Source of the DNA: Asanoa siamensis
GTDB lineage: Bacteria; Actinomycetota; Actinomycetes; Mycobacteriales; Micromonosporaceae
Reading direction: 5' to 3'
Length of the DNA stretch: 64,000 bases
NCBI RefSeq assembly: GCF_016862555.1
Contig: NZ_BONE01000006.1
Location: 1 to 64,000, forward strand
The notes under the pieces are model-generated. The model saw only the letters and a list, made by a program, of their open reading frames with translations. It was not told the DNA's origin and did no database searches. Within the stretch, counting starts at the first letter, position 1. The number at the start of each line of letters is the position of its first letter. The position numbers were made by a program, and so were the translations under genes. Shown here piece by piece: positions 10,302-18,222 of the stretch.

Positions 10302-10665
10302 TCAGGCGCGGCTCGCCGGGCCAGGCCTCCAGCAGGACCTCGCGGGGAACCTGACGGCCCGCGTAGCGCAGGCAGAGGGCCACCACGACGATGTCGTCGA
10401 GGGGGCCGATGATCGGGATGAACTCGGGGATCAGGTCGATCGGGCTGGCCACCCAGAGGCCGGCGAACACCACCGCGATCTTCGCCCGGCGCGGGACCCG
10501 CGGGTCCTTGCGCAGGCGGCGGGCGGCGGTGACGCAGTCGGGGATGAAGGCCGCGAGGTCGCGCAGGATGCCCGGCGGCAGGCGGCGGGCGAGCACGAAG
10601 AGCAGCGCCCACGAGGCCAGCAGGACGCCGAAGGCGATCGCCAGGCGGACGAGCCACTCACGCAT
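10255..10665 (-). CDS. YkvA-like (DUF1232) small membrane protein
   Basis: The 136-residue protein has an N-terminal membrane helix (about residues 5-27) and a second hydrophobic section containing the family signature SPIDLIPEFIPIIGPLDD (about 80-97). DUF1232 proteins are widespread small membrane proteins of uncertain function. The gene ends inside the 3' end of the convergent FHA-HTH gene (47-base overlap) and diverges from the carbonic anhydrase gene over a gap of 113 bases. Confidence 0.85.
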   Translation of the reverse strand: MREWLVRLAIAFGVLLASWALLFVLARRLPPGILRDLAAFIPDCVTAARRLRKDPRVPRRAKIAVVFAGLWVASPIDLIPEFIPIIGPLDDIVVVALCLRYAGRQVPREVLLEAWPGEPRLINRLLGDPARGGRPG

Positions 10666-10766
10666 CGCCGGCCCCCTGTCCAGTGGGCGTCAATGTAACG
10701 CCCGCTACATCGACCTGCCACCCCGGACTGGCAGATGCGCGACACTTTCACGTCACCGTCCGGGGT

Positions 10767-10772
10767 TACGGT
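10767..10772 (+). promoter_or_regulatory. Candidate -10 element for a leaderless transcript
   Basis: TACGGT (TANNNT) lies 6 bases before the GTG at 10779; no Shine-Dalgarno sequence precedes the GTG. This supports GTG 10779 over the in-frame ATG at 10683. Confidence 0.5.
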
Positions 10773-10778
10773 CGAGCC

Positions 10779-11498
10779 GTGACCAACACATCCACGCATG
10801 CACATTCCCTGAGCCGTCGCGGCGTGCTGACCGGCCTCGGTGCCGCCGGTGTCGCCGCCGGCCTGGGCGCCGTCGCCGCACAGGTGCCGGCGGCCGCCTA
10901 CACCGGCACGCCGGACACCCCGGCCGCCGCGCTGGCCCACGTCCTGGCCGGCAACGCCCGCTTCCGCGCCGGCCGCTCGCGGCACCCGCACCAGACGCTG
11001 GCCGACGTACGCCGGCTGGCCGCCGGCCAGGACCCGTTCGTGGTCGTTCTTGGCTGCGCCGACTCCCGCGTCGCCCCCGAGGTGCTCTTCGACCAGGGTC
11101 TCGGCGACGTCTTCGACAACCGGGTCGCCGGCAACGTCGTCGACGCGGCGGTCACCGGCAGCATCGAGTACGCGGTGGCCGAGTTCGCCTCGCCGCTGAT
11201 CGTGGTGCTGGGCCACGAGCGGTGCGGGGCGGTCGTCGCGACCGTCGAGTCGATCGAGCACGGCACGACGCCGCCCGGGTCCATCGGCGCCCTCGTCGAC
11301 GCCATCCGTCCGGCCGTGGAGCCGGTGCTGCACCACCCGGGCGACACGATCGAGAACGCGGTGCGGGCCAACGTCCGCTACCAGGTCGGGCGGCTGGTCG
11401 CGGGCAGCGCGATCATCCGGGACGCGGTCGCGGCCCGCGCGCTGCGGGTGGTGGGCGCCCGGTACGACCTCGAGACGGCCGCGGTCACCGTGTTGTGA
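10779..11498 (+). CDS. Tat-exported beta-class carbonic anhydrase
   Basis: This protein of 239 residues interconverts CO2 and bicarbonate. The zinc-site motifs of the beta class are present: CADSR (Cys and the Asp/Arg dyad, about residues 92-96) and GHERCGA (His and second Cys, about 145-151). The N-terminus carries a twin-arginine signal (SRRGVLTG, then a hydrophobic stretch ending AAA), so the folded enzyme is probably exported through the Tat pathway. Most beta-carbonic anhydrases are cytoplasmic, though Tat-linked ones are known in actinomycetes. The gene is monocistronic and ends at a strong bidirectional hairpin. Confidence 0.92.
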   Translation: MTNTSTHAHSLSRRGVLTGLGAAGVAAGLGAVAAQVPAAAYTGTPDTPAAALAHVLAGNARFRAGRSRHPHQTLADVRRLAAGQDPFVVVLGCADSRVAPEVLFDQGLGDVFDNRVAGNVVDAAVTGSIEYAVAEFASPLIVVLGHERCGAVVATVESIEHGTTPPGSIGALVDAIRPAVEPVLHHPGDTIENAVRANVRYQVGRLVAGSAIIRDAVAARALRVVGARYDLETAAVTVL

Positions 11499-11504
11499 TG
11501 CCGA

Positions 11505-11546
11505 CGCAGGAGGGGCCGTTGCCGACCGGCAACGGCCCCTCCTGCG
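11505..11546. terminator. Bidirectional terminator between convergent genes
   Basis: A perfect 19-base-pair stem (left arm 11505-11523, right arm 11528-11546) encloses the loop GACC. It lies between the stops of the carbonic anhydrase gene (+) and the secreted endonuclease/phosphatase-fold gene (-) and can serve both. Confidence 0.85.
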
Positions 11547-11551
11547 TGTGT

Positions 11552-12802
11552 TCAGCGCACGTCGAGCCAGACCAGGCGGTGGTCGGAGCTCGGGAACGGG
11601 AACACGCCGGTGAGCCGCGACAGCGGGTCGGCCTGGACCGGCCAGAACACGCCGCCACCGCGGACCTTCAGGCCCGCCTTGGAGGGCAGCACGTAGTCGG
11701 CGCGCAGGTTGCCGGGCGCGGTGTCGGCGAAGTCCGCCGTGTCGAACCGGGGGTCGCTGCGGTGCGTCGCGTTGGCGCCGCCCTGCAGCGTCGCAGCCTC
11801 GGCCGCGCCCGCGCTCGACGGCGCGAACGCGTCGTCGATCCACCGGTTGTCGAGGAGCTGCTGGGCCGCGCCCGGGATGCTGTCGCCGTCGAGCGGGTCG
11901 GAGTTCTGGTCACCCGCGATGACGAACGACGAGCCCGGCCGCAGGCCGCCGCGGTGCCCCTTGTCGTCGTACACGTAGCGGCCCTTGCCCGGCGTCACGT
12001 AGTCGGACCAGAAGCCGATCTCGTCGAAGTTGCGCCGCCCGTTGCGGTCCTCGGCGCCGTCGAAGACCGGCGGCGTCGGGTGGGAGACGAGGAAGTGGAC
12101 GGTGCGCCGGCCGATCTCGATCGGCACGTCCCAGTGGCTCTTCGAGGAGAGCGGCAGCACCCGCAGCTCCTGCTGCGAGTAGAAGTCCGCCGGTGCCGGC
12201 GTGGCCGGGTCGTCGGGCAGCAGCGCGCCCGGCATGTCCTTCCACTTGAAGTGCTGGAACGTCCGCACGTCGCGCCGGTCGATCGGGTAGCGCGAGTAGA
12301 CGACCATGCCGAACTGGCCCGGGAAGGCGCCGAAGCCGAGCGCGTCGTCGCCGTACCCCGGCGCGCCAGGCGTGGTGACGACGGTGCCGTCGTTGTTGAG
12401 ATCGAGCCCGGACGCGACGCCGGTGTTGCTCGGCGCGATGAAGTGGTACGGGTAGTGCACGGGCCGGGCGCCGTTCTGCCCCACGGCCAGGTAGTTGTCG
12501 CGGAACAAGGTGGCCGCCACCGGGTCGTAGTCGAACTCGTTGATCAGCAGGACGTCCGGCCGGGCGCGCTGCACGATCTCCGCGATGACGCGGGCCTGCG
12601 CGTTGTCCGGAGTGGACAGGTCGGCGCGCAGCTGCCCGGCGACACCGCGGTTGAGCGACGCGTTGAACGTCGCGAACCGCACGTCGTCACCGGAGCCGTG
12701 CTGCCCACCGGCCGCGGCCGCGCCGGCGCTGCTGAGCAGGACGACCGCGGCGATCGCACCACCGGCCGCCACACGCGACAGACGCGAGAAGGTCAACGAC
12801 AC
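11552..12802 (-). CDS. Secreted endonuclease/exonuclease/phosphatase-family protein
   Basis: About 416 residues with a signal peptide ending AAA. The EEP-fold motifs are in order: FATFNASLNRG (metal-binding Asn), LLINEFDYDP (metal-binding Glu), VSHPTPP (His), GDQNSDP (Asp/Asn) and SDHRLVWLDV (catalytic Asp-His) at the C-terminus. This is the DNase I-like metal-dependent phosphoesterase fold; the substrate could be nucleic acid, phospholipid or another phosphodiester. The start is uncertain: GTG at 12802 has GGAGG only 4 bases away, TTG at 12796 has better spacing (10), and ATG at 12814 has no Shine-Dalgarno sequence. A decayed relative lies directly upstream on the other strand. Confidence 0.85.
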   Translation of the reverse strand: MSLTFSRLSRVAAGGAIAAVVLLSSAGAAAAGGQHGSGDDVRFATFNASLNRGVAGQLRADLSTPDNAQARVIAEIVQRARPDVLLINEFDYDPVAATLFRDNYLAVGQNGARPVHYPYHFIAPSNTGVASGLDLNNDGTVVTTPGAPGYGDDALGFGAFPGQFGMVVYSRYPIDRRDVRTFQHFKWKDMPGALLPDDPATPAPADFYSQQELRVLPLSSKSHWDVPIEIGRRTVHFLVSHPTPPVFDGAEDRNGRRNFDEIGFWSDYVTPGKGRYVYDDKGHRGGLRPGSSFVIAGDQNSDPLDGDSIPGAAQQLLDNRWIDDAFAPSSAGAAEAATLQGGANATHRSDPRFDTADFADTAPGNLRADYVLPSKAGLKVRGGGVFWPVQADPLSRLTGVFPFPSSDHRLVWLDVR

Positions 12803-12977
12803 ATTTCCTCCCATCGTGATGGTCAAGTGCTGGTCGGCATGCTGACTGTCGTACGGATCAACCGCGGGCACAACCGTTGGCCGGCCGGAAACCGTGAGCC
12901 CAACATCTGGGGAGCCATCCACCCGGCCGGCGGTGCCGAATGGTGGGTAGGCGCGACACGACCCGGGGGAGACGGCC

Positions 12978-13387
12978 ATGATCCGACACTTGACGCACTA
13001 CCTGGCGGCGTTCGCGGTCGCCGCGGGCGTGGCGCTCAGATCGGCCTGCTCGTGCGGTCCCGGTCGACGCGGGGGTCGCGGAGCGACACGTACCCCTTCC
13101 AGGACCCGACCGGCCCGGAGGGCCGCGCCTGGCTGTGCGCGCCGACCACCCGCGGGTGCCGCCACTTCTTCACGGCGGTCGCGGCGACGTTCCAGGATCG
13201 GCTGGTCGTGGGTGGCGACTTCAATCTCGGCGACCTGTCGACGTGCCTGCCGGCCGGCTACGCGGACGATTCCGACGGCGGCTTGCAGCACGTGGCGGTC
13301 ACCGGGCCGGGCGGCCGCCTACGGCTCGTCGACATGGCGGGCACGACGGACCATCCGGCGTTGGCGGTGACGTTCGTCAGTCGGTGA
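12978..13387 (+). pseudogene. Decayed endonuclease/exonuclease/phosphatase-family gene
   Basis: The first 20 codons (MIRHLTHYLAAFAVAAGVAL) read as a signal peptide. The continuing frame is arginine-rich nonsense. From about 13040 another frame reads as the C-terminal part of an EEP-family protein: QIGLLVRSRS, a 'CAPTTRG' segment, VVGGDFNLGD (metal-binding Asp/Asn), and a final TTDHPALAV carrying the catalytic Asp-His. The middle of the protein is missing and the frame has shifted, so this is a remnant of a second secreted EEP gene, divergent from the intact one. Its last 11 bases overlap the end of the next gene. Confidence 0.65.
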
Positions 13388-13850
13388 GCAGGGTGAAGAC
13401 GACCACGGCGGTCTCGCGGGAGCGGCGGGCCGCGTACGCGTCGAGGCCCTTGTCGATCGTGCGCCAGCGGTCCCAGAGGCGGGCGCGCTCGTCGCCCGTC
13501 GCGGCGTGGGCGCGGACCTGGCGCGCCTGGCCGCCGGGCAGTTCGATGCGGGCGTCCGGGTTGGCGCGCAGGTTGAGCCACCAGGCCGGCTCCGGGTCGC
13601 CCCAGCCGTTCATCGCCATCGTGACCAGGTTCGGGCCGTCCTCGAAGTAGCCGAGCATCACGCTGCGGGGCCGGCCGCTGCGGCGGCCCGTCGCGGTCAG
13701 GCGCATCAGGCCGTAGTCGTCGCCGCGCGGCGGCTTCAGGCCCAGGCGGCCGCCGGTCGCTCGGAAGAGCCCACGGTGGACCGACCAGAAGCTGCGGATG
13801 ACCCAGCGGGGTGGCAGCTTGGCTTCCTCGCGTCGCGTGCTGTCCGGCAT
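13377..13850 (-). CDS. Nitroreductase-family deazaflavin (F420)-dependent oxidoreductase (Ddn-like)
   Basis: The 157-residue protein starts at an ATG preceded by GGAGGTGA four bases away. It has the Ddn/FGD-type split-barrel layout: an N-terminal helix with aromatic residues (FWSVHRGLFRATGG), 'LRLTATGRRSGRPRSV' typical of this family, 'GYFEDGPNLVTMAMNGWGDP' and 'AWWLNLRANPDARI'. Members use reduced F420 to reduce quinones or nitro compounds at the membrane surface. Physiological substrate unknown. The gene directly precedes nothing in the same direction and overlaps the end of a pseudogene on the other strand. Confidence 0.88.
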   Translation of the reverse strand: MPDSTRREEAKLPPRWVIRSFWSVHRGLFRATGGRLGLKPPRGDDYGLMRLTATGRRSGRPRSVMLGYFEDGPNLVTMAMNGWGDPEPAWWLNLRANPDARIELPGGQARQVRAHAATGDERARLWDRWRTIDKGLDAYAARRSRETAVVVFTLLTD

Positions 13851-13885
13851 CGCGTCACCTCCGCGATCCAGCGTGGCGGACCGCG

Positions 13886-15022
13886 TCAAGCCTCGGCGTC
13901 GTCGAAGACGCCCAGCGCTCCGCGGACCAGCACGTGGCCCGCCTTGACCCGGTCGCTGACGCCGGGCGCCTCCAACCAGCCCGGGTTGTGGCGCTCGCCC
14001 CACGCGACGATGTCGGCCGCGAGGGCCAGGGCCGCGCCGTCCCGCCCGTGGGCGAGGGCGCGGGCCAGGTCCAGGTAGGAGCCGGGCTGCGTGCCGTCGA
14101 GCGGGCCGTCGACCTCGTCGGGGCACGGCCGGTGGAAGAGCGCGGCCAGGCAGGTGAGGGCGAACCGGTTCGCGGCGGGCTCCCTGTCCCAACAGGACAG
14201 CAGCGCGGGAAGCCGCGCGCCGACGGTGTGCCGCACCTCGCGGGCCCGGAAGCCCGCGGCGGGCGGCCGCTGCCGGACCACGGCGCGGGCGGCATCGGCG
14301 AGCAGGTCGGCGGCCGGCCGGTCGGCGGCGACGAGCAGCCACGCGTAGAGGTCGAGCCGCCGCGCGGCGGGCAGCGCCCCGGACACGACCAGGTCGGTCA
14401 GGAACGCCACGGCGGGTGCGGTCGCGGAGAAGCAGGTTCCCTGATGGATCAGGAAGTCTCCGCACAGGTCGTCGAGGGCGTCCGGCCAGTCGCCGTCAGC
14501 CGCGAGCGCGCGCAACAGGTCGGGGACGTCGTCGGCCGGGCCGTGGGCGTGTTCCAGGTCGGCCCAGGCGATCCGGTCCACTCCGGACAGGTCGATCGGC
14601 CCGTCCGTGACGTGGTCGGGCGTCAGGCGCAGGGTCGCGCGCGGTGGAGCCAGGGCGACGACCACGGTGGGTACGGGCGGCCGGCCGCCCGGGTTCGTGG
14701 AGACCACGGGCGTGTCGGCGGGCCGGACCAGCGCGAGCATCGCGTGGTCCGCGCGGCTGCCACCGCTCGGACAGCCGGCGTGCCGGCGAGCCACCAGTGC
14801 GGCCCGGCGACCGACCGCGTCGATGGTGCGGTGCCCCGCGAGGTCGGCCGGATAGGGCCCTTCGTCGAGCGCGGTGACGATCCACTCGCCGGCGCGACGC
14901 GCGGGTCTGGCGGTGACCAGCGGGAACCCGTACGCGGCCAGCGCCTCCGCCAGAGAACGCGCGTGCGCCTCGCTCGGCACCGTGAAGTCGTGGGTGCCGC
15001 ACACCGCGGACCAACCGGCCAT
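13886..15022 (-). CDS. Conserved hypothetical protein (intact copy of a tandem pair)
   Basis: The 378-residue soluble protein is not recognised. It starts MAGWSAVCGTHDF and contains a histidine/alanine-rich helical middle ('WADLEHAHGPADDVPDLLRAL', 'ALPAARRLDLYAWLL') and a repeated helical C-terminal part ('YLDLARALAHGRDGAALALAADIVAW'). It looks like an alpha-helical repeat (HEAT-like) scaffold. A decayed copy lies just upstream on the same strand and shares the first seven residues and most of the C-terminal two thirds, so the pair arose by tandem duplication. The start is supported by TAGGCT six bases upstream, a leaderless arrangement. Confidence 0.7.
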   Translation of the reverse strand: MAGWSAVCGTHDFTVPSEAHARSLAEALAAYGFPLVTARPARRAGEWIVTALDEGPYPADLAGHRTIDAVGRRAALVARRHAGCPSGGSRADHAMLALVRPADTPVVSTNPGGRPPVPTVVVALAPPRATLRLTPDHVTDGPIDLSGVDRIAWADLEHAHGPADDVPDLLRALAADGDWPDALDDLCGDFLIHQGTCFSATAPAVAFLTDLVVSGALPAARRLDLYAWLLVAADRPAADLLADAARAVVRQRPPAAGFRAREVRHTVGARLPALLSCWDREPAANRFALTCLAALFHRPCPDEVDGPLDGTQPGSYLDLARALAHGRDGAALALAADIVAWGERHNPGWLEAPGVSDRVKAGHVLVRGALGVFDDAEA

Positions 15023-15028
15023 CGCGCC

Positions 15029-15034
15029 AGCCTA
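15029..15034 (-). promoter_or_regulatory. Candidate -10 element for a leaderless transcript
   Basis: Read on the minus strand, TAGGCT lies 6 bases before the ATG at 15022. Its TAG is also the stop codon of the decayed upstream paralogue. Confidence 0.45.
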
Positions 15035-15881
15035 GGCGGGCAGCACCCCGAGCGCTCCTTCCGCCAGGACATGGCCGGCCTTGACCGTGTCGCCGACACC
15101 GGGCGCGTCCAGCCGGCCCGGGTCGTGGTCGTCTTCCCACGCCACGATGTCGGCCGCGACGGCCAGGGCCTGCCCCTCCCGGGCGAGCAGGAGGGCGTGC
15201 GCCAGCTTCAGGTACGCCCCGGGTCGCGTACCGTCGAGGTCCTCGAGCATGGCGGCCGCGTGCGCGCCGGCCCCGCCCGCCAGAGCGGGATAGAGCGCCG
15301 CGAGACAGACGAGCACGTACCGGATCGCGGGTGGTTCCCGGTCCCAGCGCTCCAGCAGCAGGGGCACCTGCGCACCGACGACGCGGTGGACCCCCGGGCG
15401 TCGTCGTCGGCGGCGGGGGACCGGTGCGCGACCGCGGCCCGGTCGGCGTCCGTGAGCAGGTCGTCCGCCTGCCGGCCGGCGGCGGTCAGCAACCACCCGT
15501 AGAGGTCGAGCCGCTGTGCCGCCGGCAACGCGCCTGAGACGATCATGCGGGTCAGGAACGGCAGGGCGGGCGCGGTTGCCGGATAGCAGGTCCCCTGGTG
15601 CAGCAGGTTGTCGCCGAACAGCTCGTCGAGCGTCTCGTCCCAGTCGCCGTACGGGTCGGTCAGCGCCCGGATCAGGTCCGGCACGTCGTCGGCCGGGCCG
15701 TGGGCGTGTTCCAGGTCGGCCCACGGGATCTCGTCCAGACCGGACAGGTCGATCGGGACGTCCGCGGCGTCGTCGGGCGTCAGCGCCAGGGTCGCGGGCG
15801 GCGACGCCGTGCCGACGACCCGTCCGGGACGGGCGGGCGCGCGCCGGGGTTGGTGACCGCGACCGCGGACCAACCGGCCAT
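15032..15881 (-). pseudogene. Decayed paralogue of the adjacent hypothetical gene
   Basis: Homology to the intact neighbour (13886-15022) runs through three frames. The N-terminus MAGWSAV joins directly to VTNPGAR, which in the intact copy lies about 115 codons later, so a large segment is deleted. A frameshift near 15840 leads into 'PPATLALTPDDAADVPIDLSG', and a second near 15400 leads into 'GAQVPLLLERWDREPPAIRYV' and on to the end (GHVLAEGALGVLPA). The copy starts 4 bases after the GH95 gene on the same strand. The sequence of the last third is well preserved, suggesting recent decay. Confidence 0.75.
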
Positions 15882-15885
15882 CTCG

Positions 15886-18168
15886 TCAGACCCTTTCGAC
15901 CGTGAGTCGTCCCTCGGAGGCGGGGACGATCCGCACGCTACCCGCGGCGAGATCCACGCGCTGGGTCGCGTCCCGCCACCGGACCGCGACCCGGGTGACG
16001 GGCCCGGCGGCGGACAGCCGGGCCGCCACCAGGGCTCCCTGGCTGTCCCACTCGACGTCGACGACCACGCCGGGGCGGGCGACCAGGCCGGTGAGGCGGC
16101 CGGCCGGCCAGTCCGAAGGGATGGCCGGCAGCAGGTCGACCACGCCCGCGTGGCTCTGCACCGCGAACTCCGCCACCGCGGCCGTGAAACCCAGGTTGCC
16201 GTCGATCTGGAACGGCGGATGGGCCGAGAAGCGGTTGGGGTAGAGGCCGCCGTGCTCGCCCGTCGCGTCCGGCGGCACCGGGCGCAGCGCCAGAGCCAGC
16301 AACGCGGGGAGGCGGTCTGCCTGCCGCAGCCGGGCGCGCAGCGCCAGCTTCCAGGCGAGCGACCAACCCGTCGAGTCGTCCCCGCGGGCGTCCAGCGAGC
16401 GGCTCGCCGCCTCCGCCAGGGCCGGCGACGTGTCCGCGCCCGGGAAGACCGCGTAGAGATGCGACAGGTGCCGGTGGTGCGGCTCCGGCAACGGACGATC
16501 GGTCAGCCACTCCTGGACCAGGCCGTCGGCGCCGATCGGCACCCGAGGAAGCCGAGCGAGGGCCGCCGCCGCGCGCCGGGCCAGCGGCGACGCGGAAAGA
16601 CCGAGCGGGGCGGCCAACTCCGCGACCGAGGCCAGCAGCTCCCGGGTGATGCTCAAGTCCACCGTGGACGTCAGGTCGACCGCGTAGGAGCCGCCGTCAG
16701 GCCCCGTGAAGTGGTTCTCCGGCGACGTCGACGGCGACAGCCCCAGAGAGCCGTCCGGCTGCTCGACGAGCCAGTCGAGCAGGAACTCCGCCGCTGACGA
16801 CACCGCCGGCCAGGCCAGGTCGGGGGCGGCGCCGAAACGGACCCGTTCGACCAGGTGCCGGCACAGCCACGCGCCGGCGAGCGGCCAGAACGCCCACGCC
16901 GGGTCCGCCTGCCCGCGGCCCACGGGCGACGTGTACGCCCACGCGTCGGTGTTGTGGTGCGCGCACCAGCCCGCCGCGCCGTACAGGTGCCGCGCCGTCA
17001 CCGCACCGCGTTCCCGCAGGGCCGCCACGAGGTCGACCAGCGGCTCCGCGCACTCCGCCAGGTTGGCCGTCTCCGCCGCCCAGTAGTTCATCTGCGTGTT
17101 GATGTTCACCGTGTAGTTGGCGCTCCACGGTGGACGCATCGAGTCGTTCCACAGGCCCTGCAACGTCGCCGGCAGCCCGCCGGGCCGCGAGGAGCTGATC
17201 AGCAGGTACCGTCCGAAGTGGAACAGATAGGCGACGAGTGCCGGCTCCCCACCGGCGAACCGCAGGGACGTGCGGTCGTAGAGCGACCGATGCGCCGCCC
17301 TGTGCCGCTCCACCAACCGCGCGGCACCCAGCCCGAGCGCCGCCTCCGCGGTCGCCACCGCGGCGGCCAGCGCCGAGGTCTCGTCGCCCGCGGGCGCCCG
17401 CCCGACGGCGGTGAACGTGGTCGCCGTCGCCACGACGACCAAGAGCCGACGCACCCCGGTCGCCCGGAAACCGCCGACGGACACCCCGTCGTGCGCCCAC
17501 CGGGCCACGATCGCCCCGCGCACCGACGGCCGTTCGTCGTAGACCGGCGCGGCCAGATCGGGCTCGTGCGGCGGCGCCGAGTCGCTCGGCAACCGCACCG
17601 TCACGAAACCGTCACCCCGGTCCAGCACCGCCAGCGGGCTGTCGATCCCGAGCGAGACGTCCACGCCCTCGTCGCCGGAGACCTGGAGGCTGAACACCAG
17701 CACCTGGTCGGGCGCCGAGACGAAGGCCCGCCGGGTCACCCGCGACCCACCGACCCGATAGGAGACGACCGCCTCGGCGTCGCGCAGGCGAAGCTCCCGG
17801 CGGTAGCCGACCGGCGACCCGCGATGCCCGACCTCCAGCGACAGCGCGCCGAACGGCAGGTAACTCTGCGTGTAGTCGCTCTGCAGCCGCCGCACCTGTT
17901 GCGTCGCCTCGTCGAACTGCCCGGCCGCCAGCGCCGCCCGGGCGGAGGCCAGCGCGACCGCCGCGTCGTCAGCCGAGATCGCGCGTTGCCGCTCCTCGCT
18001 GGAGACGTCTCCGGACCACGCCGAGCCGTCGTTGAGCGTGATCCGTTCGTCGGTGGGCGAGCCGAACACCATCGCCCCCAGCCGGCCGTTCCCGAGCGGG
18101 AACGCTTCGAGCCACCGGCCCGCCGGCGTCTCGGAGACATGGACGTGGGCGGGGTCCTCGGTGCTCAT
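15886..18168 (-). CDS. GH95 alpha-L-fucosidase
   Basis: The 760-residue protein matches GH95 enzymes in length and order. It has an N-terminal beta-sandwich opening with 'PLGNGRLGAMVFG' and 'NDGSAWSGD', a linker, an (alpha/alpha)6 barrel and a C-terminal beta region. Barrel motifs include NINTQMNYW (the two Asn that activate water in AfcA-type enzymes), SPENHFTG (carrying the likely general-acid Glu) and STGWSLAWK. It should hydrolyse alpha-1,2-linked L-fucose, or related L-galactose residues. There is no signal peptide, so it probably works on imported oligosaccharides. The ATG has GAGAG seven bases upstream. It diverges from a GH110-like gene over 54 bases. Confidence 0.9.
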   Translation of the reverse strand: MSTEDPAHVHVSETPAGRWLEAFPLGNGRLGAMVFGSPTDERITLNDGSAWSGDVSSEERQRAISADDAAVALASARAALAAGQFDEATQQVRRLQSDYTQSYLPFGALSLEVGHRGSPVGYRRELRLRDAEAVVSYRVGGSRVTRRAFVSAPDQVLVFSLQVSGDEGVDVSLGIDSPLAVLDRGDGFVTVRLPSDSAPPHEPDLAAPVYDERPSVRGAIVARWAHDGVSVGGFRATGVRRLLVVVATATTFTAVGRAPAGDETSALAAAVATAEAALGLGAARLVERHRAAHRSLYDRTSLRFAGGEPALVAYLFHFGRYLLISSSRPGGLPATLQGLWNDSMRPPWSANYTVNINTQMNYWAAETANLAECAEPLVDLVAALRERGAVTARHLYGAAGWCAHHNTDAWAYTSPVGRGQADPAWAFWPLAGAWLCRHLVERVRFGAAPDLAWPAVSSAAEFLLDWLVEQPDGSLGLSPSTSPENHFTGPDGGSYAVDLTSTVDLSITRELLASVAELAAPLGLSASPLARRAAAALARLPRVPIGADGLVQEWLTDRPLPEPHHRHLSHLYAVFPGADTSPALAEAASRSLDARGDDSTGWSLAWKLALRARLRQADRLPALLALALRPVPPDATGEHGGLYPNRFSAHPPFQIDGNLGFTAAVAEFAVQSHAGVVDLLPAIPSDWPAGRLTGLVARPGVVVDVEWDSQGALVAARLSAAGPVTRVAVRWRDATQRVDLAAGSVRIVPASEGRLTVERV

Positions 18169-18191
18169 GCGCGTTCTCTCGATAGGGTGAA

Positions 18192-18207
18192 TTTGTAAGG
18201 ACATACT
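18192..18207. promoter_or_regulatory. Candidate operator between the GH95 and GH110 genes
   Basis: TTTGTAAGGACATACT lies in the 54-base divergent promoter region. It matches TTTGTACTAACATACT upstream of the inositol operon (35266-35281) at 13 of 16 positions, differing only in the three central bases. On the minus strand it contains TGTCCTTACA, similar to the sites I recall for GntR-type inositol regulators of actinobacteria (KGWCHTRACA). No such regulator gene is visible in the window. Confidence 0.5.
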
Positions 18208-18222
18208 AGGCAGGGGAGAAGC

